Shown here in pieces: positions 41,313 through 49,555 of a DNA stretch of 64,000 nucleotides (positions within the stretch are counted from its first letter, which is position 1; every line of letters starts with the position of its first letter). The notes beneath the pieces were generated by a model. That model ran no database searches and had not been told where the DNA came from. It was given only the letters and a program-made list of their open reading frames with translations. Source of the DNA: an uncultured Roseobacter sp. (lineage in GTDB: Bacteria > Pseudomonadota > Alphaproteobacteria > Rhodobacterales > Rhodobacteraceae); NCBI RefSeq assembly GCF_947493125.1, contig NZ_CANLQB010000004.1, positions 310,001 to 374,000 of the forward strand. Reading direction: 5' to 3'. The translations under genes and the position numbers were made by a program.

Positions 41313-42020
41313 ATGGACAACGGCAGCCAAAACACGCACAATGTAACCAGTATGACGCAACATGTTTCAAAGAATGGTTTTGCACCGCTCGCGCAGCTTG
41401 AGGCGTATTGGGAAGCCTTGCGCGGCAATCGCCTTATGCCGAACCGCTCGGAGATTGATCCCCGCGGGATCGAGCAGGCACTTGAGTTTTCCTTTATCGT
41501 CGAGCGGATCGCGCCTGGTATTGCGCGGTTGCGGATCGCCGGCAGCCACCTGAGCGACCTGATGGGTATGGAGGTTCGGGGCATGCCGCTCACCTCCTTC
41601 ATCACACCCTCCTCACGTCGGCAGCTGAGCGATATTCTCGAGGAGGTCTTTGAGACCCCCGCGATCTGCACGCTGGATCTGCATTCGGAACGCAACGCCG
41701 GGCTGCCGCCGCTTGATGCGCGCATGGTGCTGATGCCTTTGAAGAGCGATCTCGGTGACGTGAGCCGCATTCTGGGCGCATTGATCTCCGTCGGAGACAT
41801 GGGCCGCAGTCCGCGCCGGTTCGATATTTCCCGCTCGTCCCTGCGCCCGATTGTCGCCGATGCGTCGCTGCCACCCGTGGTCAAGAAAAAGACACCCGCA
41901 GCGCAAAGGCCGATTGTGAAGACACCCGAACCAGCGTTCCGGGAGCCGAAAGTGCCGTTCAAGTCAGAGACACCGCGGCGCCACGCCCCGTATCTCAGGC
42001 TGGTCAAATCCGACGACTAA
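41313..42020 (+). CDS. PAS_5 (DUF1457-type) PAS domain protein
   Basis: The 235-residue protein has a PAS_5-like domain (about 25-155): PLAQLEAYWEALRGNRLMPNRSEIDPRGIEQAL, then GIARLRIAGSHLSDLMGMEVRGMPLTSFI. The tail is proline- and lysine-rich and appears disordered (VKKKTPAAQRPIVKTPEPAF). There is no kinase, output or membrane segment. Such stand-alone PAS proteins are common in alphaproteobacteria, but their role is unclear. It has its own terminator downstream and is divergent from yicC. Confidence 0.8.
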   Translation: MDNGSQNTHNVTSMTQHVSKNGFAPLAQLEAYWEALRGNRLMPNRSEIDPRGIEQALEFSFIVERIAPGIARLRIAGSHLSDLMGMEVRGMPLTSFITPSSRRQLSDILEEVFETPAICTLDLHSERNAGLPPLDARMVLMPLKSDLGDVSRILGALISVGDMGRSPRRFDISRSSLRPIVADASLPPVVKKKTPAAQRPIVKTPEPAFREPKVPFKSETPRRHAPYLRLVKSDD

Positions 42021-42054
42021 GCCGGTTCTATCCGAATACCTTTGATCAAGGCAT

Positions 42055-42085
42055 CCGTCCGCACAGAATGTGCGGGCGGTTTTTT
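42055..42085 (+). terminator. intrinsic terminator after the PAS protein
   Basis: CCGTCCGCAC (42055-42064) pairs with GTGCGGGCGG (42070-42079) with one wobble, loop AGAAT, followed by six Ts (42080-42085). Confidence 0.88.
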
Positions 42086-42141
42086 GGTTTGAGCACAGGA
42101 AATCCCGCCCGGGGCACCGGGCGGGCTCTGTCACGTGACCC

Positions 42142-43512
42142 TCAGCCTGCGGCCTGGTTGCGATGCGCGTCGCGTCGATTGGAAAGCTCATCCGCCACCA
42201 GGAACGCAAGTTCCAATGACTGGCTGGCATTCAAGCGCGGGTCGCAGGCGGTATGATAGCGATCTGACAGGTCTTCGTCGCTGACGGCGCGGACACCTCC
42301 GGTGCACTCGGTCACGTCTTGCCCGGTCATCTCGAAATGCACGCCCCCCGGCACAGTGCCTTCGGCGGCGTGCACGGCAAAGAACTCGCGCACTTCGCGC
42401 AGCACCGCATCAAACGGCCGCGTCTTGTACCCGCTCGACGATTTGATCGTGTTGCCGTGCATCGCATCGCACACCCAGGTCACATTGGCGCCTTCTTCGC
42501 GTACAGTTTTGATCAGCCGCGGCAGATGCTCTCCCACGGAGCCCGCACCGAAACGCGCGATCAGGGTCAGGCGCCCTTCCTCGTTCTCCGGGTTCAGCTT
42601 GGCCATCAGCAGCTTCAGATCGTCCGACGTCATGGACGGCCCGGCCTTCAGGCCAATGGGGTTCTGAACGCCGCGCGCAAACTCAACATGGGCGCCATCA
42701 GGTTGCCGCGTGCGGTCGCCGATCCAGATCATGTGGCCTGAGCCGGCCAGCCATTTGCCGGTGGTGCTGTCCACGCGGGTCAGGGCCTCTTCATACTCCA
42801 ACAGGAGCGACTCGTGGCTGGTGTAGAATTCGACCGACTTCAGCGTATGCGCGGTGTCGCCGTTCACTCCTGCCGCGGTCATGAAGTCCAGCGTGTCGGA
42901 GATGCGGTTGGCAATCTCGCGATAGCGCTCCACCTTCTCGCTCTCCGTAAAGCCCAGCGTCCAGGCGTGCACCTGGTGCACGTCGGCATACCCCCCGGTT
43001 GAAAAGGCGCGGATGAGGTTCAGCGTGGCTGCCGCCTGGGTGTAGGCGCGCAGCATCTTCTCCGGGTCGGGTATACGGGCCTTGGCCGTGAACTCGAGCT
43101 CGTTGATGATGTCACCGCGGTAGCTGGGCAGCTCCACCCCATCCACGGTCTCGGTTGGCGCCGAGCGCGGTTTGGCGAATTGCCCGGCCATGCGGCCCAC
43201 CTTGATCACCGGCACCTTGGCGCCGTGGGTCAGCACGATGGCCATTTGCAGCATCACCTTAAAGGTGTCGCGGATCGCGTCTGAGCTGAACTGATCAAAG
43301 CTCTCGGCGCAGTCGCCGCCCTGCAGCAGGAAGGCCTCACCCCGGCCTGCTGCGGCGAGGTGCTTTTTCAACCGGCGCGCTTCACCGGCAAACACGAGAA
43401 GCGGAAACCGTGCGAGTTGGGCTTCCACTGCTTCCAAAGCGGCCTGATCCGGATAGTCCGGCATCTGGATCCGCGGTTTGGCGCGCCAGCTCGATTTGGT
43501 CCATTCACTCAT
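42142..43512 (-). CDS. class II 3-deoxy-7-phosphoheptulonate synthase (DAHP synthase)
   Basis: The first enzyme of the shikimate pathway, joining phosphoenolpyruvate and erythrose 4-phosphate. The 456-residue protein is the plant/Mycobacterium class II type: [12 protein letters not shown] near residue 64, [16 protein letters not shown] near 110, [19 protein letters not shown] near 275, and [14 protein letters not shown] near 360, with the metal Cys/His/Glu/Asp set present. GGAG about eight bases before the ATG at 43510-43512 selects it over an in-frame extension. Confidence 0.95.
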   Translation of the reverse strand: MSEWTKSSWRAKPRIQMPDYPDQAALEAVEAQLARFPLLVFAGEARRLKKHLAAAGRGEAFLLQGGDCAESFDQFSSDAIRDTFKVMLQMAIVLTHGAKVPVIKVGRMAGQFAKPRSAPTETVDGVELPSYRGDIINELEFTAKARIPDPEKMLRAYTQAAATLNLIRAFSTGGYADVHQVHAWTLGFTESEKVERYREIANRISDTLDFMTAAGVNGDTAHTLKSVEFYTSHESLLLEYEEALTRVDSTTGKWLAGSGHMIWIGDRTRQPDGAHVEFARGVQNPIGLKAGPSMTSDDLKLLMAKLNPENEEGRLTLIARFGAGSVGEHLPRLIKTVREEGANVTWVCDAMHGNTIKSSSGYKTRPFDAVLREVREFFAVHAAEGTVPGGVHFEMTGQDVTECTGGVRAVSDEDLSDRYHTACDPRLNASQSLELAFLVADELSNRRDAHRNQAAG

Positions 43513-43704
43513 CGTTTCAACTCCGGGTTGGGCTCGCATCCCTGCGAGCGCTCACATCACAGCGCCCTCTATACAAAAGCCTTTCAGCAGTGACCATATC
43601 ACAAATACGGCCTCTTGACGTGGCGCAGCGCCCATGACCATCTGAGCCGCAGGCAGGAGGCCAACCGGTCCTGCTTCGGGAAGAGAGAAGACCAAGAGAC
43701 GGCG

Positions 43705-44709
43705 ATGTCCCAGATGCAACCAGCCACGCGAAATGATCCGCCCGCCGAGAAGCCGCGGCGCTTCGTCTTCGTGTTGCTGGAAGACTTCACCCTGCTCTGT
43801 TTCGCGGCGGCTGTGGAAAGCCTGCGCATCGCCAATCGGATGGCCGGGAAGCCGCTTTACGAATGGCGGATCGTCGGCGAAGGCGGCGACATCGTCCACG
43901 CCTCTGCCGGAAGCGGCTTCAAGCTTGATGGGGATCTAGAAGAGTTGGGGCGCGACGACACGGTCATGGTGTGCGGCGGCATCGACGTGCAGGCGGCGAC
44001 CACCAAACGCGTTCTGGGTTGGCTGCGCCGCGAAGCGCGCAAAGGCGTCCTGGTGGGCGGGCTCTGCACCGCAGCCCATACATTGGCCAAAGCCGGGTTG
44101 CTGGACGGCAAACGCGCCACCATTCACTGGGAAAACCAGGACAGCTTTTCCGAGGAATTCCCGGAGGTGGACCTGACCAAATCTGTCTTCGTGGTGGATG
44201 GCAACCGGATCACGACCGCCGGTGGCACCTCCTCCATAGACCTCATGCTGAAGCTCATTGCCGACCATCAGGGCGAGGAACTCGCCAATATGGTGGCCGA
44301 TCAACTGATCTACGCCTCAATCCGCACAGATCAGGACACGCAGCGCCTGTCGGTGCCCACGCGCATCGGCGTCCGGCACCCCAAGCTCAGCAAGGTCATC
44401 CAGATGATGGAGAGCAATATCGAGGAGCCGATCAGCCCGTCGATCCTTGCCAAGGATGTGGGCATGAGCACCCGGCAGCTGGAGCGGCTCTTCCGCCGCT
44501 ATCTCAACCGCTCGCCCAAGCGCTACTATATGGAGCTTCGGCTGCAGAAGGCGCGCAACCTGCTGATGCAGACCGACATGAGCGTGATCAATGTGGCCCT
44601 GGCCTGCGGGTTTGCCTCGCCGTCGCATTTTTCCAAATGCTACCGGTCGCATTACGACACCACACCCTATCGCGAGCGGGGCAGCCATGCGACGCGGCTG
44701 TCGATCTGA
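43705..44709 (+). CDS. GlxA family AraC-type transcriptional regulator
   Basis: The 334-residue protein has an N-terminal DJ-1/PfpI-like glutamine-amidotransferase domain (FVFVLLEDFTLLCFAAAVESLRIAN; GGLCTAAHTLAKAGLLDG with the nucleophile-elbow cysteine) and a C-terminal AraC domain with two helix-turn-helix motifs (ILAKDVGMSTRQLERLFRRYL and VALACGFASPSHFSKCYRSHY). Relatives control choline, glycine betaine or carnitine breakdown (GbdR, CdhR). The target here is unknown. Its stop directly abuts the convergent sugar dehydrogenase stop. Confidence 0.88.
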   Translation: MSQMQPATRNDPPAEKPRRFVFVLLEDFTLLCFAAAVESLRIANRMAGKPLYEWRIVGEGGDIVHASAGSGFKLDGDLEELGRDDTVMVCGGIDVQAATTKRVLGWLRREARKGVLVGGLCTAAHTLAKAGLLDGKRATIHWENQDSFSEEFPEVDLTKSVFVVDGNRITTAGGTSSIDLMLKLIADHQGEELANMVADQLIYASIRTDQDTQRLSVPTRIGVRHPKLSKVIQMMESNIEEPISPSILAKDVGMSTRQLERLFRRYLNRSPKRYYMELRLQKARNLLMQTDMSVINVALACGFASPSHFSKCYRSHYDTTPYRERGSHATRLSI

Positions 44710-45819
44710 TCAGGCGCCCGTGCGCGTCATCCGGTAGACCACACCATCCCCCACCGAAATGAACAGGATGCTGCCATCGGGCGCCTCGATGATATCGCGC
44801 ACGCGGCTGGTCTGGTCGGTCTCGATCTGCTCGACCTCGCGGGCGCTGTCGCCTGACACCTCGAGCCGCGCGATATAGTCGAACTTGAGCGATCCCACGA
44901 AGATGTCGCCGCGCCAATCCGGGAACATGTCACCCTGATAGACCAGCAGACCGGAGGGCGCCATTGACGGGTCCCAATAGTGCACCGGCTGCTCCATGCC
45001 CTCTTTGGAGGTGCCCTCACCGATCTTCAGCCCCGAATAGTGCCGCCCATATGAGATCACCGGCCAGCCGAAGTTGGCCCCTTTCTGCACACGATTGAGC
45101 TCGTCGCCACCGCGCGCGCCATGCTCGGACGTCCAGAGCTGGCCCGAGGCGTCGAGCCCCGCGCCCTGCTGGTTGCGATGCCCGAAGGACCAGATCTCAG
45201 GTTGAATGCCCTGCTGCCCCACAAAGGGGTTGTCGCCCGGCACCGACCCGTCGCGGTTGACCCGCACGACTGTGCCGTTGTGATTGCTGCGGTCCTGCGC
45301 CGACGGCCGATCTCCCCGGTCGCCAATGGTCAGGAACAATGTGCCGTCAGGCGCCTCCACCACGCGGCTGCCAAAGTGACGCCCGCCGGAGCTGCCCGGG
45401 GCGGACTCGAAGATGACGCGCAGGTCCTCCAGCTGCGATCCATCATCGGAAAGCCGCGCCACCGCCAGCGCTGTACCGGCCCCGCCTGCCTGCCGTTTGG
45501 AGTAGGTGAGAAAGATCTCCCGGGTGGCCGCGAAGTCCTGTGCCAGCGTCACATCCAGCAGCCCCCCCTGCCCGCGTGCATGTACCTCCGGAACCCCGTC
45601 AACCGCGGTTGATGCACCGTCCTTCACGTGCAGCAAGGCGCCGCCCCGCTCGGTGATCAGCATCCCGCCCGCTGGCAGCGCCGCCACCGCCCAGGGGGTA
45701 TCGAGCCCCTGCACCACCGGGGTGATCGACACCTCCGTCTGACCCGCTGCCTGGAGCGGGACAAGAGCGCTCAGACAAGCGGCGAGAACATAGGAAGAGG
45801 CGGTGCGAAAATGGATCAT
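44710..45819 (-). CDS. exported PQQ-dependent sugar dehydrogenase (soluble GDH/YliI type)
   Basis: The 369-residue precursor has a signal peptide (SYVLAACLSALVPLQAAG, cleaved after about residue 26) and a six-bladed propeller of the glucose/sorbosone dehydrogenase family: GLDTPWAVAALPAGGMLITERGG near residue 38, SSGGRHFGSRVVEAPDGTLFLTIGDRGD, SFGHRNQQGAGLD, SEHGARGGDELN and WDPSMAPSGLLVYQGDMFPDW. Family members oxidise aldoses with PQQ in the periplasm; the substrate is not deducible. No PQQ synthesis genes are nearby. Confidence 0.87.
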   Translation of the reverse strand: MIHFRTASSYVLAACLSALVPLQAAGQTEVSITPVVQGLDTPWAVAALPAGGMLITERGGALLHVKDGASTAVDGVPEVHARGQGGLLDVTLAQDFAATREIFLTYSKRQAGGAGTALAVARLSDDGSQLEDLRVIFESAPGSSGGRHFGSRVVEAPDGTLFLTIGDRGDRPSAQDRSNHNGTVVRVNRDGSVPGDNPFVGQQGIQPEIWSFGHRNQQGAGLDASGQLWTSEHGARGGDELNRVQKGANFGWPVISYGRHYSGLKIGEGTSKEGMEQPVHYWDPSMAPSGLLVYQGDMFPDWRGDIFVGSLKFDYIARLEVSGDSAREVEQIETDQTSRVRDIIEAPDGSILFISVGDGVVYRMTRTGA

Positions 45820-45984
45820 GAGCCAGTCCTTTCAGGCAAAACCGATGCCTCTTCTAGCTAGGGTCGCAACGGGCCATCTCAAGTCCCCTGAACGGGACGT
45901 GAGCCTGTGGAAAAGCGCTTTTCTTTTGAGCAGACCGGGCATAACCTGTCGCCCGAACATGACGTTCCAATATGGGAGAAACCA

Positions 45985-47175
45985 ATGAAAAAGATGCTTC
46001 TGGCCTCAACGGCCGCGGCACTTGTGGCGACCTCGGCCTTTGCCGATGGTCATGCAAAGGAAGTCAAGCTGGGCGTTCTGATCGGCTTCACCGGCCCTAT
46101 TGAATCGCTGGCAGGCCCAATGGCCTCCGGTGCCGAACTGGCCATGAAAGAAGCCACTGACGGCGGCAAGCTGCTGGATGGCGCCACGGTCACGCCAATG
46201 CGCGCCGACACCGGCTGCATCGACAATGGCCTGTCCACATCCAACGGCGAACGTCTGATTGCGGACGGTGTGCATGGCATCATCGGCGGTGACTGCTCCG
46301 GTGTGACTGGCGCGATCCTGCAAAACGTGGCGATCCCGAACGGGATGGTGATGATTTCGCCCTCCGCCACCTCGCCGGGTCTGTCGACCGTCGAAGACAA
46401 TGATCTGTTCTTCCGCACGGCGCCTTCGGATGCGCGCGAAGGTGAGGTGATGGCGGAAGTGTTGCAGGACCGCGGCGTGACCTCCATCGCACTGACCTAC
46501 ACCAACAATGACTATGGCAAGGGTCTGGCCGACGCAATTGAGAGCAATTTCAAGAAGATCGGCGGCGAAGTGACCATTGTCGCGGCGCATGAGGACGGCA
46601 AGGCCGACTACTCTGCCGAAATGGGCGCGCTGGCCTCGGCCGGTGGCGATATTCTCGTCGTGGCAGGCTATCTGGACCAGGGCGGTCTGGGCATCATCAA
46701 TGCAGCGCTTGACTCAGGCGCTTTTGATACCTTCGGCCTGCCCGGCGGCATGATCGGTGACAGCCTGCCTGCGAATGTGGGCCCGGCGCTTGACGGCTCT
46801 TACGGTCAGATCGCGGGTTCGGGCGGCGAAGGCATTGAAAAGCTGACGGAAATGGCCGGCGACGCATTTGATGCAACCTCGCCCTACACGCCGGAAAGCT
46901 ATGACGCAGCGGCGCTCTTCATGTTGGCCATGCAAGCGGCCGGCAGCACCGACCCGGCAGACTACGGACCGAAGATCCTCGAGGTGGCCAACGCGCCTGG
47001 TGAGAAGATCTATCCCGGTGAGCTCGGCAAGGCCTTCGACATCCTGCGGGACGGCGGCGACATCGACTATGTGGGCGCGTCGGCCGTTGAGCTGATCGGC
47101 CCCGGCGAGTCCGCGGGCACCTATCGCCTGATCGAAGTGAAAGACGGCGAGAACGCGACCATCGGGTTCAAGTAA
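45985..47175 (+). CDS. branched-chain amino acid-type ABC transporter substrate-binding protein
   Basis: The 396-residue precursor has a signal peptide (MKKMLLASTAAALVATSAFA) and the Peripla_BP_6 fold: KLGVLIGFTGPIESLAGPMASGAELA, GIIGGDCSGVTGAILQNVA, MISPSATSPGLST, and YTNNDYGKGLADAIESNF. It delivers its ligand to the LivHMGF-type transporter encoded next; leucine-type amino acids are usual, but related proteins bind other amino acids or amides. GGGAGAA four bases before the ATG at 45985 sets the start. A stem-loop after its stop may raise its level over the downstream genes. Confidence 0.92.
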   Translation: MKKMLLASTAAALVATSAFADGHAKEVKLGVLIGFTGPIESLAGPMASGAELAMKEATDGGKLLDGATVTPMRADTGCIDNGLSTSNGERLIADGVHGIIGGDCSGVTGAILQNVAIPNGMVMISPSATSPGLSTVEDNDLFFRTAPSDAREGEVMAEVLQDRGVTSIALTYTNNDYGKGLADAIESNFKKIGGEVTIVAAHEDGKADYSAEMGALASAGGDILVVAGYLDQGGLGIINAALDSGAFDTFGLPGGMIGDSLPANVGPALDGSYGQIAGSGGEGIEKLTEMAGDAFDATSPYTPESYDAAALFMLAMQAAGSTDPADYGPKILEVANAPGEKIYPGELGKAFDILRDGGDIDYVGASAVELIGPGESAGTYRLIEVKDGENATIGFK

Positions 47176-47196
47176 GCCGCCGCGGAAGGACTTGAG

Positions 47197-47223
47197 CAGC
47201 CCGGAGCTTTGTGCTCTGGGCTG
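47197..47223 (+). promoter_or_regulatory. stem-loop between the binding protein gene and livG
   Basis: CAGCCCGGAGC (47197-47207) pairs with GCTCTGGGCTG (47213-47223) with one wobble, loop TTTGT, and no T-run follows. Such intercistronic hairpins after binding-protein genes usually stabilise the upstream message or limit readthrough. Confidence 0.65.
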
Positions 47224-47269
47224 GTCCAATGATAAGACACGCGCAAGCAGCGCGGATGGGGATGTCTGA

Positions 47270-48052
47270 ATGATCGTCGTGGACGACCTTCACAAGCATT
47301 TCGGCGGTTTTCATGCCGTCGATGGCGCCAGCCTGGAAATTGAAAAGGGCATGATCACCGGGTTGATCGGCCCAAACGGCGCCGGAAAAACCACACTTTT
47401 CAATGTGATCGCGGGCGTTCTTGAACCAACATCAGGCCGGGTGACGATGGACGGCGAGGATATTACCGGCCTGCCGCCGCATACGCTCTTTCACAAGGGA
47501 CTGCTGCGCACCTTTCAGATCGCGCATGAGTTTTCGTCGATGAGCTGCCGCGAGAACCTGATGATGGTGCCGGGGTATCAGTCGGGCGAGACGTTGTGGA
47601 ACACCTGGTTTGGGCGCAGGCGGATTGCGAATGAGGAGCGCGCGCTCAAGGCCAAGGCCGATGAGGTGCTGGAGTTCCTGACCATTGAGCACCTGGCCGA
47701 GCAAAAGGCGGGGCAAATTTCGGGCGGGCAGAAGAAGCTTCTGGAGCTTGGCCGCACCATGATGGTGGACGCGAAGATCGTGTTTTTGGATGAGGTGGGC
47801 GCGGGGGTGAACCGCACGCTGTTGAACACGATTGGCGACGCGATCATCCGGCTGAACCAGGACCGTGGCTATACCTTTGTGGTGATCGAGCACGATATGG
47901 ATTTCATCGGGCGGCTCTGTGATCCGGTGATCTGCATGGCTGAGGGCAAGGTGCTGGCCGAAGGAACTTTGGACGAGATCAAGGCGAATGAACAGGTGAT
48001 CGAGGCCTATTTGGGCACCGGGCTCAAGAACAAGGACAAGGTGGGCGCATGA
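47270..48052 (+). CDS. livG: branched-chain amino acid-type ABC transporter ATPase LivG
   Basis: The 260-residue ATPase has Walker A GPNGAGKTT near residue 36, the LivG-typical GLLRTFQIAHEFSSMSCRENLMM, signature QISGGQKKLLELGRTMM, Walker B IVFLDEVGAGVN, and the switch histidine VVIEHDMDFIGRLCD. The Asp-Glu and the D-loop differ slightly from the canonical DEPxAGL (DEVGAGVN). The ATG is at 47270. Its stop overlaps the ATG of a 55-codon ORF by four bases. Confidence 0.94.
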   Translation: MIVVDDLHKHFGGFHAVDGASLEIEKGMITGLIGPNGAGKTTLFNVIAGVLEPTSGRVTMDGEDITGLPPHTLFHKGLLRTFQIAHEFSSMSCRENLMMVPGYQSGETLWNTWFGRRRIANEERALKAKADEVLEFLTIEHLAEQKAGQISGGQKKLLELGRTMMVDAKIVFLDEVGAGVNRTLLNTIGDAIIRLNQDRGYTFVVIEHDMDFIGRLCDPVICMAEGKVLAEGTLDEIKANEQVIEAYLGTGLKNKDKVGA

Positions 48053-48216
48053 GTGTCGGTGAGGCATCTATATCGCGTCGGTATGACGTCGGTATCACGT
48101 CGGTGTTTAATGCATGCATTGATCCCTTCTGTGTGGTTCAGCCGGAGCATTTGGCGACCGATGGCTTTGGTGGCACGCCATGCGCCATGAGTATTTTTGG
48201 AAGAATGAAGCCATGA
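48049..48216 (+). CDS. candidate 55-residue protein between livG and livF
   Basis: The frame starts at an ATG overlapping the livG stop (ATGA, 48049-48052), runs 55 codons, and stops at a TGA overlapping the livF ATG (ATGA, 48213-48216), tiling the gap exactly. The peptide reads MSVGEASISRRYDVGITSVF at the start and GTPCAMSIFGRMKP at the end, with four cysteines in between and no membrane helix. Against it: the DNA holds three 11-bp tandem repeats and an intergenic motif also found at 23716-23737, so it may be non-coding DNA that is open by chance. No family is recognised. Confidence 0.35.
   Translation: MSVGEASISRRYDVGITSVFNACIDPFCVVQPEHLATDGFGGTPCAMSIFGRMKP
48076..48108 (+). repeat. three tandem 11-bp repeats
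   Basis: CGTCGGTATGA, CGTCGGTATCA and CGTCGGTGTTT follow each other directly. A 12-bp perfect palindrome AATGCATGCATT (48109-48120) comes next. Confidence 0.85.
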
Positions 48217-49037
48217 GTTCCGATCCCTATTCCGACCGGGGCAACAAGGATCTGTCGCTGGGCAATCCGCAGGGTATGGGCACGGCGACGCCGGTGACAT
48301 CTGGCGGGCGCGCGTCCTCTGCGCCGGGCGGGCCGTTTCTGATCGGGGATAAGATGACCGGCGGCTATGGCGCGGGGCCCGACATTCTGCATGACTGTAC
48401 CATTGCGGTGGACCGGGGCGAGATCGCGGTGATCGTCGGGCCCAATGGGGCGGGTAAGTCGACTGGCATGAAGGCCGTGTTTGGCATGCTGAACCTTCGG
48501 GGCGGGCATGTGCGGCTCGATGGGGAGGAGATCACCGCGCTGTCACCGCAGGACCGGGTCGCCAAGGGCATGGGGTTCGTGCCGCAGACCTCGAACATCT
48601 TCACCTCCATGACCGTGGAGGAGAATCTGGAGATGGGGGCCTTCATTCGCACCGACGACATCCGCCCGACGATGGAGCAGATTTACGATCTGTTCCCCAT
48701 TCTGCGCGAGAAGCGGCGGCAGTCTGCGGGGGAGCTCTCGGGCGGGCAGCGCCAGCAGGTGGCCGTGGGGCGCGCGCTGATGACACAGCCCAAGGTGCTG
48801 ATGCTGGATGAGCCGACGGCGGGAGTGTCACCGATTGTGATGGATGAGCTGTTCGACCGGATCATCGAGGTGGCGCGCACCGGCATTCCGATCCTGATGG
48901 TGGAGCAGAACGCGCGGCAGGCGCTGGAGATCGCCGACAAGGGCTATGTGCTGGTGCAGGGGCGGAATGCGTATTCGGGGACGGGCAAGGAGTTGCTGGC
49001 CGATCCCGAAGTGCGCAAGTCGTTTTTGGGAGGTTGA
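48213..49037 (+). CDS. livF: branched-chain amino acid-type ABC transporter ATPase LivF
   Basis: The 274-residue ATPase has Walker A GPNGAGKST near residue 88, MGFVPQTSNIFTSMTVEENLEMGAF, signature ELSGGQRQQVAVGRALM, Walker B VLMLDEPTAGVSP and the switch segment VEQNARQALEIAD. An N-terminal extension of about 45 residues (MSSDPYSDRGNKDLSL and a Ser/Gly/Pro-rich stretch) precedes the usual start of LivF and looks disordered. The ATG at 48213 is chosen because it overlaps the preceding small ORF; an in-frame ATG at 48180 is possible. The stop is followed two bases later by an exported-protein gene. Confidence 0.92.
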   Translation: MSSDPYSDRGNKDLSLGNPQGMGTATPVTSGGRASSAPGGPFLIGDKMTGGYGAGPDILHDCTIAVDRGEIAVIVGPNGAGKSTGMKAVFGMLNLRGGHVRLDGEEITALSPQDRVAKGMGFVPQTSNIFTSMTVEENLEMGAFIRTDDIRPTMEQIYDLFPILREKRRQSAGELSGGQRQQVAVGRALMTQPKVLMLDEPTAGVSPIVMDELFDRIIEVARTGIPILMVEQNARQALEIADKGYVLVQGRNAYSGTGKELLADPEVRKSFLGG

Positions 49038-49039
49038 GC

Positions 49040-49555
49040 ATGAACGTTCGGTTAACCTTGATGGCGGCGCTCCCCCTCTTTTTTCTTGGCAGTGCGACCT
49101 TCGCAACAACTCTCTCAAACGAACCAATGCAAGAGGCCGAAGCCGTCATCTGTGAAAAGCTTCAGACCTGCTCGCGCTTGGGTGCGTGCTACGAGGCTGA
49201 AGGTCAATTGCTGCTGGTTTCAACCGAGGCACCAGACGGCGTTGTTGCCGAAGACGGGGTCGTTATTTGGGCAAGCAGTTCGGAAGCGCCACACAGGCTT
49301 GAACGTATTGACGTGTCAAAGGATGGCAGCGCTTTCGATGCCGACGGTTGGGGGCTCGCAAATTACTTTTTCCGTGTGCCGGAGGAGATGAAGGATCGCC
49401 CGGGGATGGAATGGCTCATCCGCATCCTTGTTCCAGACGATATCGACGTTGGGTTTAACGAAGGGCGCGTCACCGCTCGGATTTATGAAACGCTCTCGTC
49501 AGAACACGAATATACCTACCAGACCTTGTCTTGTAGTCATTGGGGGGCGAACTAG
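49040..49555 (+). CDS. exported protein of unknown function within the liv operon
   Basis: The 171-residue precursor has a signal peptide (MNVRLTLMAALPLFFLGSATFA). The mature part has an acidic region with cysteines (VICEKLQTCSRLGACYEAEG), several hydrophobic beta-like strands, and a last cysteine near the end (TLSCSHWGAN), so disulfides in the periplasm are likely. GGGAGG six bases before the ATG and the overlap of its TAG with the livH GTG show it is translated as part of the operon. Its base composition is visibly less GC-rich than livF and livH, suggesting later arrival. No family is recognised. Confidence 0.75.
   Translation: MNVRLTLMAALPLFFLGSATFATTLSNEPMQEAEAVICEKLQTCSRLGACYEAEGQLLLVSTEAPDGVVAEDGVVIWASSSEAPHRLERIDVSKDGSAFDADGWGLANYFFRVPEEMKDRPGMEWLIRILVPDDIDVGFNEGRVTARIYETLSSEHEYTYQTLSCSHWGAN

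Noticed and set aside
48076-48108. Possible CRISPR-like array in the three short repeats
   Set aside because: Units are 11 bp, directly adjacent with no spacers, and there are no cas genes.
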